In this document: in pieces, positions 50,044 to 58,380 of the stretch
Position numbering within the stretch: the first letter of the stretch is position 1
How the letters are laid out: each line of letters starts with the position of its first letter
Source: Persicimonas caeni
Lineage (GTDB): Bacteria > Myxococcota_A > Bradymonadia > Bradymonadales > Bradymonadaceae
Direction of reading: 5' to 3'
DNA length: 64,000 nt
Assembly (NCBI RefSeq): GCF_006517175.1
Contig: NZ_CP041186.1
Location: forward strand, 5,173,074-5,237,073
Notes under the pieces: generated by a model
What the model was told of the DNA's origin: nothing
The model's input: the letters and a program-made list of their open reading frames with translations, nothing else
Database searches by the model: none
Translations under genes and position numbers: made by a program

Positions 50044-51042
50044 ATGCAGCACTTACGACCGGCTCTAGTGATTCTCGCCGCGACCGCGCTCTGCGTGTCG
50101 TGCACCTCGGAGGACGAGTACACGCTCTCCTCACGTCTGTCTGTGTGGACCCACCCGACCCAGGTGGCTGCCGGGGCGGCGTTTCGCACGTCCGTTCGCG
50201 TCCCGGCGGGACCGACGAATCTCGATGACGAGGCGTTCGAGGTGCGCCGGGTGTCGGCGTCGCCGTCGCATGTCGCGCGCTTCGAGGGGGCGTTGCCCCA
50301 GGGGCGAGACGTCTCGCATGGGGTGGTGGTACGCACCTTCGAGGCGGGGACGGCGACCGTGGACGTGGCCGTCGAGACCGCCGAGGGCGAGCGGCTGCGC
50401 AACGTCTTCGACGTGCAGGTCGTGGAGGTCGCGGACGCGGTGTTCGACGATCCCTGCGCGGTCGACGGCAACCCGGCGCCGACGCGGATCTTGGATGCGA
50501 GCGCGCCCATCGAGCTCGACTTTCAGGCACGCGACGCCTCCGGGCGCATCGTCGGGGGCTTGGGCGGTGCCTTCTTTTCGATCACCCAGGACGACGAGCC
50601 CGTACGCAGCGAAGTTGACCTGGGCTTCGGTTCGATCCGGCTGTACCCCGAGCAGGCCGGCCAGATTGAGGTGCGCGCCGAGCGCTTCGGCGTCGATCAT
50701 CGCGTCGGTCTGGTCGAGCCGGGCGACGTCGATCGCATCGAGGTCGTCCAGCGCGGCGGGCTCGAGGGAACATTCGTCCTCGCGCCGCAACTCTACGCGG
50801 GCGATGCGTTGACGTGTCGACAGGGCGACACCCATACGATTTCGGCCACGATCACCACCCCGCAGGTATGTCAGTTCTGGGTGGCGGAGGAGGGCGAGGC
50901 ACGTTTCGAGCGCGAGGCCCACGACGCGTTCGACATCTGGGCGATCGGCTCGGGCGAGTGCTCGGTGACCTTCGAGTTTGCGCCTGGCGCCGGCGGCAGC
51001 GGCGTACGCCAATCCTTCACCGTCGACCTTGCCGGCGAATAA
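50044..51042 (+). CDS. Lipoprotein, first of a paralogous pair
   Basis: The 332-residue lipoprotein starts at ATG 50044 immediately after GAGGGGAG (short spacing). Lipobox CVSC (Cys20). It is almost all beta-strand, with patterns suggesting two Ig-like domains. The second half ('CAVDGNPAPTRILDASAPIELDFQARDASGRIVGG') is paralogous to 'CVVDGATRPRLFRADQAFFLDLEVADPSGRPWGG' in the next gene. There are several spaced Cys. It is probably an outer-surface binding or adhesin-like protein. It is separated by 22 bases from its paralogue, so both form an operon. No known family is recognised. Confidence 0.78.
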   Translation: MQHLRPALVILAATALCVSCTSEDEYTLSSRLSVWTHPTQVAAGAAFRTSVRVPAGPTNLDDEAFEVRRVSASPSHVARFEGALPQGRDVSHGVVVRTFEAGTATVDVAVETAEGERLRNVFDVQVVEVADAVFDDPCAVDGNPAPTRILDASAPIELDFQARDASGRIVGGLGGAFFSITQDDEPVRSEVDLGFGSIRLYPEQAGQIEVRAERFGVDHRVGLVEPGDVDRIEVVQRGGLEGTFVLAPQLYAGDALTCRQGDTHTISATITTPQVCQFWVAEEGEARFEREAHDAFDIWAIGSGECSVTFEFAPGAGGSGVRQSFTVDLAGE

Positions 51043-51064
51043 CGCGAATTTTGGGGAGCAGAGC

Positions 51065-52087
51065 ATGACACAGATTTCCTTTCGCATCGGGCTTGTCGCG
51101 GCGTTCGCCGCCTGTCTGGCCAGCGCCTGTTTGGGCGACGAATACGAGGAGTCCGAGGACATCTCGGTCGACGTCGACCACCCGCGCATCGCCGTGGGCG
51201 CGTCGGGCCACCTGATTCTCGAGGTGCGCGCCGATGAGTTTTTGCAGACGCCGCACGCCGCCAACATCGACTCCATCGACGTCTCCGGACCCGGCAAGAT
51301 CGCCATCGACCGGAGCAGCGGCCAGGAGAGCTGGCTCGACTTCGAGGCCCTCGAGCCGGGTCCGGTCGAGGTGCGCGTGAGCATCTCGCAAAATATCGAC
51401 AGGATGTTCGGCACGGACACGCGCTATATCTACGACACGGTCGAATTCGAGGTCGTCGAGCCCGGCGAGGTCACCGTCACCGACCCGTGCGTGGTCGACG
51501 GGGCTACGCGACCGCGTCTGTTCCGAGCCGACCAAGCCTTCTTTCTCGACCTCGAGGTCGCCGACCCCTCCGGGCGGCCTTGGGGCGGGCGAGACGCCCA
51601 CAACGCATGGGTTCGCGATGCGACCGGCACGGTCGTTCCGGCGATCCTGCGAGCGCGCGACGGCCGCGGCGCGCTCACCGTGTATTTGGGCCGGCTCACC
51701 CCAGGCGCGCTCACCATCGGCTCGGAGCACTACGGCTTCGAAGTCGACACCGTGGTGCACAGCCGCGGCGAAGTCGACCGCCTCGAGGTCGAGGAGGTCA
51801 CGTCGCTCACCGGCAACTTCTACGACGTCTCGTTCAACTTCTTCATGGGGGAGACGCCGCTTTGCGAAGAAGATCTCTTCGCCGGGGTGACCGGGCGCAC
51901 GCTCACCCCGGAGGTGTGTGTGTTCAGCGGCATCGGCACCGACACCCATCTCGAGCAGAGCTCGTCATATCCCTTCGAGCTGTACCGCAAAGAGGACGGC
52001 CTGTGTCGCCTCGAGTTGCTCGCACCGTGGGCCAACGAGGGCGAGGGGCTCGAGGAGATCGTCGAATTCGAAGTTCGAGCACGCTAA
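51065..52087 (+). CDS. Lipoprotein, second of a paralogous pair
   Basis: The 340 residues start at ATG 51065 (GGGGAG 7 bases upstream). Lipobox ASAC. The body is beta-strand rich and clearly homologous to the preceding gene across the 'DPCxVDGxxxPR' core, 'V.EPGxV.VTD' and the closing '(V/T)PEVCVF...' region. The Cys positions (LGD..., DPCVVDG, PLCEEDLF, PEVCVF, DGLCRLEL) differ from its partner. Both are likely two-domain Ig-like surface proteins that arose by duplication. The gene-free region 52088-52583 follows. Confidence 0.8.
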   Translation: MTQISFRIGLVAAFAACLASACLGDEYEESEDISVDVDHPRIAVGASGHLILEVRADEFLQTPHAANIDSIDVSGPGKIAIDRSSGQESWLDFEALEPGPVEVRVSISQNIDRMFGTDTRYIYDTVEFEVVEPGEVTVTDPCVVDGATRPRLFRADQAFFLDLEVADPSGRPWGGRDAHNAWVRDATGTVVPAILRARDGRGALTVYLGRLTPGALTIGSEHYGFEVDTVVHSRGEVDRLEVEEVTSLTGNFYDVSFNFFMGETPLCEEDLFAGVTGRTLTPEVCVFSGIGTDTHLEQSSSYPFELYRKEDGLCRLELLAPWANEGEGLEEIVEFEVRAR

Positions 52088-52117
52088 GCGCACTATTTGT
52101 TCGGAGCGAGAGCATCT

Positions 52118-52239
52118 TGAGGCCGTCGCAAAAGGTCGCCGTCGTTTGGAGGCAGCGCTTCCAGCGCTGGTTGCAGGAGCGTGCGGCCTTGCTCCCAGGG
52201 CAAGATGCCCTGCCTCCAAAGGCTTTTGCGACAGCCTCA
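52118..52239. repeat. 122-bp imperfect inverted repeat (MITE-like)
   Basis: The left arm (TGAGGCCGTCGCAAAAG ... TTTGGAGGCAG, 52118-52155) and the right arm (CTGCCTCCAAA ... CTTTTGCGACAGCCTCA, 52210-52239) are complementary apart from a seven-base interruption. An AGCGCT-TCC-AGCGCT hairpin sits inside. It is a candidate non-autonomous element. Confidence 0.75.
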
Positions 52240-52370
52240 TCTTGCCCTCGTGCATCGTAGAACACACGTCGTAGCCTACGACGAGGCTTCTGCCAGGCTC
52301 GAACACGCGTCGTAGCGCTCGGCGAAGCCCGCATGCACCGTAGAGCGGACACCGCAGGCTACAAGACACG

Positions 52371-52493
52371 TTCTACGCCCGCAGCTCGGCCACCGTAGCC
52401 TACGACACGCGTTCTACGCCCACAGGTCGGCCACCGCAGCCTACGACACGCGTTCTACGCCCGCAGGTCGGCCGTCGTAGCAGACGATACGCC
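52371..52493 (+). repeat. 41-bp tandem repeat, three copies
   Basis: Units begin TTCTACGCCCGCAG at 52371, 52412 and 52453 (41-base period). They end with GCCTACGACACGCG in the first two copies and diverge in the third. Decayed units occur upstream from about 52262. This gene-free region (52088-52583) contains no further gene. Confidence 0.88.
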
Positions 52494-52583
52494 TTCGAGC
52501 CCCACGCGAGGCTGGACCAAGCGCCGCGGCCCACTTATCCTGCCCCGAGAACCAAGACCCAAGCCCTCAGCCAAGAACCATCC

Positions 52584-54320
52584 ATGGCCCAATCCGACGA
52601 TCTCGGCGTACTCGACAACCTCGTCACGCAGTTCAGCTCGCCGCTCGACTGTTTTCGTGAGCTCGTCCAAAACTCCATCGACGCGGGCAGCCCCTCGGTG
52701 GAGGTGTGGACCGAGTATATCCCCGGCGACGGCCACGAGGGCACCGTGGCGCTGCACGTCGACGATTACGGCGAGGGGATGGACGAGAATATCATCGACC
52801 ACCAGTTCACCCGCTTGTTCGCGTCGACCAAAGAGGAAGATCTGACCAAGATCGGCAAGTTCGGCATCGGGTTTGTGTCGGTGTTCGCGCTCAAGCCCAA
52901 GGCGATCTTGGTGCAGACCGGCCGCGGCGGCGAGTACTGGGAGGTGTTGTTCCACGAGGATCGCTCGTTCTCCAAGTCGAAGCTCGACGTGCCCGTCGAG
53001 GGCACGCAGCTCACGCTGTTTTTGGAGGGCGACATCCACCGCTACACCGAGCTCGTCGAGGGGATCCAGAAGACGCTCAAGCACTGGTGTAATCACTCCG
53101 AGACCGAGGTGACCTTCGAGGATCGCACCCCCGTCGACGGCGGGTTCTCGGACGTGGTTGTCATCAACGAGCCGTTCGAGGTCGAGGGCAAATGCCTGAC
53201 CCGCGTGGAGCACCAGGGCACCGAGATCGTGGCTGCCTACACCCACGAGCCCGTCTACGGCTTCTACAACCGCGGACTGACGCTCGCGCTCACCCGCGCC
53301 GGCGACGACGTGCTCGGGTTTCGGGCGCACCGGTTTCGCCACATCGCCTTCAAGATCAAGTCGCGCTACCTCGAGCACACGCTCAGCCGCGAGACGGTCA
53401 TGCGCGACGAGAACTACGAGAAGGCGATGAAGCTGCTCGAAGAGGCCGTCGACAAGCAGCTCTTCGGCGCGCTCGTCGACGAGCTGGAGCGTCTGGCCCA
53501 AAAGCCCGAGTGGACGCTCCCCGAGATCGACCGCTACGGCGAGTTCGTCTCGTACCTGGAGCACGAGCCGATCGAGCTGCTCGAGGCGATCGAGAAGCGC
53601 CCCTTCATCCGCCTGCTCGACGGCAAGACGATCCACCTCGACGCGCTGTACGAGGCGTGGAAGCGCGACGGGCGCGTGCTCGTGGCCGACGGGCCGAGCG
53701 ATCTGACCGACGAGCTGTCGGCGCTCGACGTGCCGGTGGTCTACGGCCGCCCGCCGACGAGCTCGACTTACGACCACCCGCTCGAGCCGGTGCGCCGGCT
53801 CATTCGGCGCTACTTGACCCACCGCGTCGAGACGACGCTGGTCGGGCGCATCCGCAAGTTCTTCGGCCAGAACCTCAAGACGAAGACGAGCGGCTCGCTC
53901 ACTGCCCCCGAGGACGTCTACCTGCCGGTCGTCCTCGACAAAGAGGTCCCCGAGGAGGCCAAGCCGCTGGTCGAGACGGCTGCGCGACTGCTCAAAGAGA
54001 TCGACGCCGGCTACCGAAAGCTGACCACCTGCGAGCTCGGCTCGCCGGACGACGACGCGCCGCTCTTCGTGCTCGCGCGCACGCTCGGCCCGGTCATGGC
54101 ACGCCCCCCGCGAGGCGTCGCCGAAGATCGCCCCGCGAAGCGTCCCGAGGCCGCCGTAAACCGCGACCACCCGCATTTCCGACGCCTGCTGCAGCTGCAC
54201 GCGCACTCCCCGGAGATCGCGTCGTATTGCCTGGCCAAGAGCCTCTTGCTGACCGAAGACCGCCTGCTCGACGCCGACGTCGACCTGATCGCGGCGAGCA
54301 TGCCCGCCGCAGCGCAATAG
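52584..54320 (+). CDS. HSP90/GHKL-type ATPase (founder of the giant-gene cluster)
   Basis: The 578-residue protein has complete Bergerat-fold motifs: N-box E26-x3-N30-x2-D33 ('FRELVQNSIDA'), G1 D61-x-G63-x-G65 ('DDYGEGM'), G2 'IGKFGIGFVSVF' (90-101), and 'GTQLTLFLEGD' (140-150). Residues about 252-292 contain 'LEHTLSRETVMRDENYEKAMKLLEEAV', which parallels the HSP90 middle-domain 'NVSREMLQ' catalytic-loop motif. It resembles HtpG/sacsin-type proteins rather than a histidine kinase, because no H-box or receiver is present. The C-terminal half is helical with no known domain. The ATG at 52584 is preceded by a repetitive tract ('AAGAACCATCC'), not by a ribosome site. It is followed 62 bases later by the first giant. 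Confidence 0.85.
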   Translation: MAQSDDLGVLDNLVTQFSSPLDCFRELVQNSIDAGSPSVEVWTEYIPGDGHEGTVALHVDDYGEGMDENIIDHQFTRLFASTKEEDLTKIGKFGIGFVSVFALKPKAILVQTGRGGEYWEVLFHEDRSFSKSKLDVPVEGTQLTLFLEGDIHRYTELVEGIQKTLKHWCNHSETEVTFEDRTPVDGGFSDVVVINEPFEVEGKCLTRVEHQGTEIVAAYTHEPVYGFYNRGLTLALTRAGDDVLGFRAHRFRHIAFKIKSRYLEHTLSRETVMRDENYEKAMKLLEEAVDKQLFGALVDELERLAQKPEWTLPEIDRYGEFVSYLEHEPIELLEAIEKRPFIRLLDGKTIHLDALYEAWKRDGRVLVADGPSDLTDELSALDVPVVYGRPPTSSTYDHPLEPVRRLIRRYLTHRVETTLVGRIRKFFGQNLKTKTSGSLTAPEDVYLPVVLDKEVPEEAKPLVETAARLLKEIDAGYRKLTTCELGSPDDDAPLFVLARTLGPVMARPPRGVAEDRPAKRPEAAVNRDHPHFRRLLQLHAHSPEIASYCLAKSLLLTEDRLLDADVDLIAASMPAAAQ

Positions 54321-54325
54321 CATCC

Positions 54326-54380
54326 CAAACCCCCAGTTCCCCTAAACCCCCAAACCCCCAAACCCAAGCCCCTAACCCAT
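54326..54380. repeat. CCCTAAACCCCCAAACCC simple-sequence leader
   Basis: About 50 bases of C3-5/A3 permutations run almost up to the ATG at 54383 ('CCTAACCCATCCATG'), with no purine-rich ribosome site. A similar A/C-rich tract precedes 52584. Confidence 0.75.
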
Positions 54381-54382
54381 CC

Positions 54383-57300
54383 ATGTCCTCGATCGATCAA
54401 GTCATCGCCCGCTCCCGCCAACCCGGCGGCTTCAAGGAACGCAAGCGCTTCACCGTCGCTCGCCAGCGCGCGATCCGAAAGATGCGTCAGTTCGCGCTCG
54501 CCGACCCGCACTACTATGTGCTCGAGCTGATCCAGGCGGCGGTGGCCAACCGGGCGACCCACGTCGACCTGCGCATCGAGAAGAAGAGCTTCGGCCTGTC
54601 GTATATCGGCGGCGGGTTCACTCAAGAGGAGCTCGCCCAGCTCTTCGACTTCTTGTTCGCGTCCAAAGAGGACTTCGAGCACGGCGACATTCGCCAGCTC
54701 GCCCTGGGGGTCAACGCCCTGATGATCATGGAGCCCAAGCGCATCATCATCGAGTCGGGCGACGGGACGATGGGCGGGACGACGCGCATCGAGATCAAGA
54801 GCAGCGAGAATACCGTCGACGTGGGTACGCCCGACGCGGCGCTGCGGGGGACGTTCATTCGCGCCGAGGGGTTGAGGCGCTCGAAGATTCGCGGCAAGTC
54901 GAACCTGAGCTCGACCGACTACGGCCCGCCCGAGTGCTCGGCCATCGAGAATCGCTGCTTGGCCGCGCCGGTGCCGATCATCGTCAACGACGAGCCGGTC
55001 TTCGGCTACTCGAGCGTGCGCACCCCGGTCGTGTTCGGCTACCGCAACGTGGTCACCTTCGACGAGGGAGACCTGTACGGCTCCATCGGCATCGCCGAGC
55101 AGCGCCACAAGGAGATGTTCAAGCTGTTGACGTGGGGCTCCTGGATCCAGTCGCTCGAACACGATCTCATCGACGGGGCGCAACTGGGCGGGGTGGTCGC
55201 CTACGACCGGCTCAACAAGACCGCCGACCACTCGGGCATCGTCAAGGACGCCACCCTCCACGAGATGTGGGCGCGGCTCAAGCCGTACGCGCACAAGGCG
55301 CTCAGCGGGCAGACGGGCAAGGCCGTCTTCCAGATCGCGCCCCTCGGCGGCGATTTGCTCGAGCCCCGAGAGCTTCGCTCGATGCTGCACGAGCACGGTA
55401 CGGCGGTGGTCGTGCCGCCGAAGCTATCGCCCAATGGACCCGCAGGAGAGCGCGCCCAGGAGATCGGACGCGTGCTCGAGGCGCCGGTGCTCACGGTCGA
55501 CGAGGCCGAGATGCCCACGCTTCGCAACCTCGCCGGCAACGACGTGCGCCTCATCCGGCCCGACCTGAACAACCCCGGCGAGCTCGCGTTCTTCAAAAAG
55601 CCCACCGCCAAAGCGCCGCCGCGCCCGTGGCTCATCGGGGCGACCGAGCTGTCGCCGATCAGCCTGGGCAACTTCGTGGCGCATCTGTTCCACGAGGAGA
55701 TCGTCCCCTCGGAGCCGTCGGCCATCAAACAGATCTTGAGCCGACTGGGCGGGCGTCCCTCCGACGCCGAGAAGATCATCATGTACGCCGACGAGCTTCG
55801 CCAGGGCGTGAACTCCACGGAGACCTCGCTCATCGACCAGCTCGAGAGCACCAGCGAGATCACCGGCACGATCTATACGCCCGACGACGTCGGCTCCGGC
55901 GAGAATCACAATCGGCGCGAGCTGTGGGTTCGCGTGCGAAGCGTCGACCGCATCGTGTGGCAGGGCGCAGTCACGAGCGCCTATCCGGGCCACGTGCTCG
56001 ACATCGAGGTGCCGTCGGCCTCGCCCAGCGCGCTGCTCGAGCCGATCGTCGAGGGCGCCGACGCCTCGTTGGCGTGGCTCATCGCCGAGGTGATGGCGCG
56101 CTACGCCATCGACGACCTCGAGAAGACCGCCGAGCGCACCCTCGAGAGCCTCGGCCAGGCCGACCTGGAGCCGGGCTCGACCGGCGCGCGGGTCGCCCTG
56201 GCGGCCCTGGCGCGTGACGCGGTCAAGAGACTGCGCTCGACGGGTTCGCCTGAATCGGGCGGCTCGGCCGGCGAGGATAGCGGCCCGAGTGTGCGCTTCT
56301 CGCTGGTGGGCAACGAGGCGAGCCTCGACCTGCTGGACGTGCCCGTCTTTCGCACCCTCGACGGCATGGCCACGACCATGCGCGACTTGGCGTGGATGCT
56401 CGAGCAGACCGCCGGGCTGGTCTACGGGGTCATCCCGGAGGTGACGCCCGACCTCGAAGGTCTCGACCCGAGCTCGATCTTGGAGCTCGACCTCGAGACC
56501 GAGCGCCTGCTCATGCAGATCGTCGGCGAAGGCGCCTACGTACGCGTCGACTGCCGCGACGTGCTCGCCGAGGACGAGGCGTCGGGCTGGAAGGTGCGCG
56601 ACGTGGCGCTGGGGCTGCGCGAGTACCCCAACGGTGCGCTGCTCGCCGAAGGTGCGGAGGGCCGGCCCGACGAGGCGACCGTCGAAAAGCTCGTCCAACA
56701 ACTGGTGCGCCAATTCGGCGGCGCCGGGGTAGACGGCGACGACGAGGAGCTTCGCCGCCAGGCGGTGCGTCACCTGCAGTATTTTGTGTGCTACCGTGCC
56801 GTCCACGAGCCCAACAAAGAGACCTACGGCGTCGACACGATGGGGCTCTTCCTCGACGGGCACGGCCGCGTCGTCTCGCTCCGCGACATCCTGCGCGGCT
56901 TCGAGGCCCACGGCCGCATGGTGATGGTCGACGGCCGCTCGAGCGACGTGTGCGAGATGGGCTCGCTGTCGAGTCGCAAGACGGCGGGCGACGCCGAGCC
57001 GCCCGAATCGCTGATGATGAACACCTGGGTCTTCGGACTGCTGCAGCCCTTCGGCGAGCTCACCGGCGCGTTCGACTTCGACCTGACCGACGCCGAAGCC
57101 GCCGACGTCGAGATCACCCCCGAGACCGCGTTCGTCGCCAGCACGCAGATCGAAGGCGAGAATATGAGCGGCCGGTTGGGCCTGCCCGAGGTGCCCGTCG
57201 AGAACCCGTCCATCGCGGTCATCTCGGCCGACAATCAGCAGGTCTTCCAACTTCGCCAGCCGGCCATCGAGCACGGCATCGTCGGGCTCATCAAGGTCGA

Positions 57301-58303
57301 GGCGGGAGGCGTCGAGGCGCGTTGGAAGGAGATCTATTCGGCCGCTCGGCACGCCGGTTGGCGTGTGTTGAGCTCGCTGACCGAGGGCTTGGCCGAGCGC
57401 CAGGGTGACGACGATTACGAGCGCATCTTGGCGCAACTCTTCGACTTCGCCGCACGCCACATGCGCCTGGCCAAGCGCCCCGACGGCACGGTGTTCTACG
57501 AGAACAACCACGGCCTCGCCCAGCGCATCTTGGACATCCCGCTCTTTGCGACGACCCGCGGCATCCCGGTGAGCGCGCAGCGTCTCATCAACGAGTTCTG
57601 CGTCGAGCAGACCCGCGGCGGAAGCTTGCTCGAGAGCACGCGCATCGTGCTGACCGACGACGTGCCCCAGGTGCTAGTCGACTGGGTCGAGCGTCACCTT
57701 CGCCCCGAGAACGTCGCCCGACCGCCGGCCCATTCTGCCCAGCATCCTGCCGTTGCCAGACAAGCCACCGATGGACAAGCCGCCGATGGACAAGCCGACG
57801 GTCAGTTGGCCGCCGACGGCGGCGGGCCGACCGACGCCCGCGCGCTCTCCAAGGCGCTGGAGCGCTCACTCGGCGAGATGCGCCCCGACGAGCACGTCAA
57901 GGTGCTCGCCCGCGACTATTTCCGCCTCGACCCCGACGAGGAACCGTCCGCAGAGGCGCTCTCCAAGTTCAATATGCGCGTGTGGGTCGTCGACTTCGCC
58001 AACCAAAAGAAGAAGCGCACCGTCCCCAGCGACCGGGTCTACTACTTGCTCCAGGAGGCCGACGACGAAGACGCCTTCGTCTACGCCAACGGCCGCCCGC
58101 CGGTGCTCCTGATCAACTCGCAACACTGGCTCGCCCAGCAAGCCCTGCTGGCCGGAGCCGGCGACTCGCGCGCGTTCGCCTGGCTGTTGCTGAGCGCCTA
58201 CTCCCACATCAACGCCTTGCTCTCGCCGGTGACCAACGACCACGAACTCGAGTTCCAACGCCGCGTGGCCGATGCGCTCGAGCGAGGTGTTCTGACAAGA
58301 TGA
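54383..58303 (+). CDS. Giant pseudo-GHKL protein 1, 1306 aa
   Basis: This is an undescribed-looking giant protein. The N-terminal 130 residues resemble a degenerate GHKL/HSP90 domain: 'YYVLELIQAAVAN' (44-56) sits where the N-box E-x3-N-x2-D should be, but Asn and Asp are Ala (52, 55). 'YIGGGFTQEEL' replaces the G1 motif, and 'LALGVNALMIMEPKRIIIESGDGT' parallels G2. A middle region has the family motif LNKTADH (277-283) followed by 'IVKDATLHEMWARLKPYAHKAL'. A Pro/Gln/Ala-rich linker lies near 1140-1175, and the C-terminal domain ends 'VTNDHELEFQRRVADALERGVLTR'. Stop and next start overlap (ATGA). It could act as a scaffold or regulatory subunit of the preceding GHKL ATPase. Confidence 0.85.
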   Translation: MSSIDQVIARSRQPGGFKERKRFTVARQRAIRKMRQFALADPHYYVLELIQAAVANRATHVDLRIEKKSFGLSYIGGGFTQEELAQLFDFLFASKEDFEHGDIRQLALGVNALMIMEPKRIIIESGDGTMGGTTRIEIKSSENTVDVGTPDAALRGTFIRAEGLRRSKIRGKSNLSSTDYGPPECSAIENRCLAAPVPIIVNDEPVFGYSSVRTPVVFGYRNVVTFDEGDLYGSIGIAEQRHKEMFKLLTWGSWIQSLEHDLIDGAQLGGVVAYDRLNKTADHSGIVKDATLHEMWARLKPYAHKALSGQTGKAVFQIAPLGGDLLEPRELRSMLHEHGTAVVVPPKLSPNGPAGERAQEIGRVLEAPVLTVDEAEMPTLRNLAGNDVRLIRPDLNNPGELAFFKKPTAKAPPRPWLIGATELSPISLGNFVAHLFHEEIVPSEPSAIKQILSRLGGRPSDAEKIIMYADELRQGVNSTETSLIDQLESTSEITGTIYTPDDVGSGENHNRRELWVRVRSVDRIVWQGAVTSAYPGHVLDIEVPSASPSALLEPIVEGADASLAWLIAEVMARYAIDDLEKTAERTLESLGQADLEPGSTGARVALAALARDAVKRLRSTGSPESGGSAGEDSGPSVRFSLVGNEASLDLLDVPVFRTLDGMATTMRDLAWMLEQTAGLVYGVIPEVTPDLEGLDPSSILELDLETERLLMQIVGEGAYVRVDCRDVLAEDEASGWKVRDVALGLREYPNGALLAEGAEGRPDEATVEKLVQQLVRQFGGAGVDGDDEELRRQAVRHLQYFVCYRAVHEPNKETYGVDTMGLFLDGHGRVVSLRDILRGFEAHGRMVMVDGRSSDVCEMGSLSSRKTAGDAEPPESLMMNTWVFGLLQPFGELTGAFDFDLTDAEAADVEITPETAFVASTQIEGENMSGRLGLPEVPVENPSIAVISADNQQVFQLRQPAIEHGIVGLIKVEAGGVEARWKEIYSAARHAGWRVLSSLTEGLAERQGDDDYERILAQLFDFAARHMRLAKRPDGTVFYENNHGLAQRILDIPLFATTRGIPVSAQRLINEFCVEQTRGGSLLESTRIVLTDDVPQVLVDWVERHLRPENVARPPAHSAQHPAVARQATDGQAADGQADGQLAADGGGPTDARALSKALERSLGEMRPDEHVKVLARDYFRLDPDEEPSAEALSKFNMRVWVVDFANQKKKRTVPSDRVYYLLQEADDEDAFVYANGRPPVLLINSQHWLAQQALLAGAGDSRAFAWLLLSAYSHINALLSPVTNDHELEFQRRVADALERGVLTR

Positions 58304-58380
58304 ACCCCACCGACGACATCATCGCCCAACGCCGCAAAGGCGCCGCAGATGGCGAGCGCGGCGAGTTTTCGGTCGACCGG
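58232..58380 (+). repeat. 149-bp direct repeat across a gene junction, copy 1
   Basis: This stretch covers the last 24 codons of giant 1 and the first 27 codons of giant 2. It matches 61732-61880 at 145 of 149 positions. The offset between copies is 3500 bases, almost one gene length. Confidence 0.95.

Noticed and set aside
52584-54320. Histidine kinase
   Set aside because: GHKL motifs are present but there is no H-box, phospho-His or receiver, and the LSRE motif fits HSP90/HtpG better.
55424-57511. Long minus-strand open frame over giant gene 1
   Set aside because: Codon-bias shadow of the high-GC giant coding sequence; no start signal or recognisable domain. The same applies to similar frames at 52455-54323, 58198-60111 and 61704-63980.
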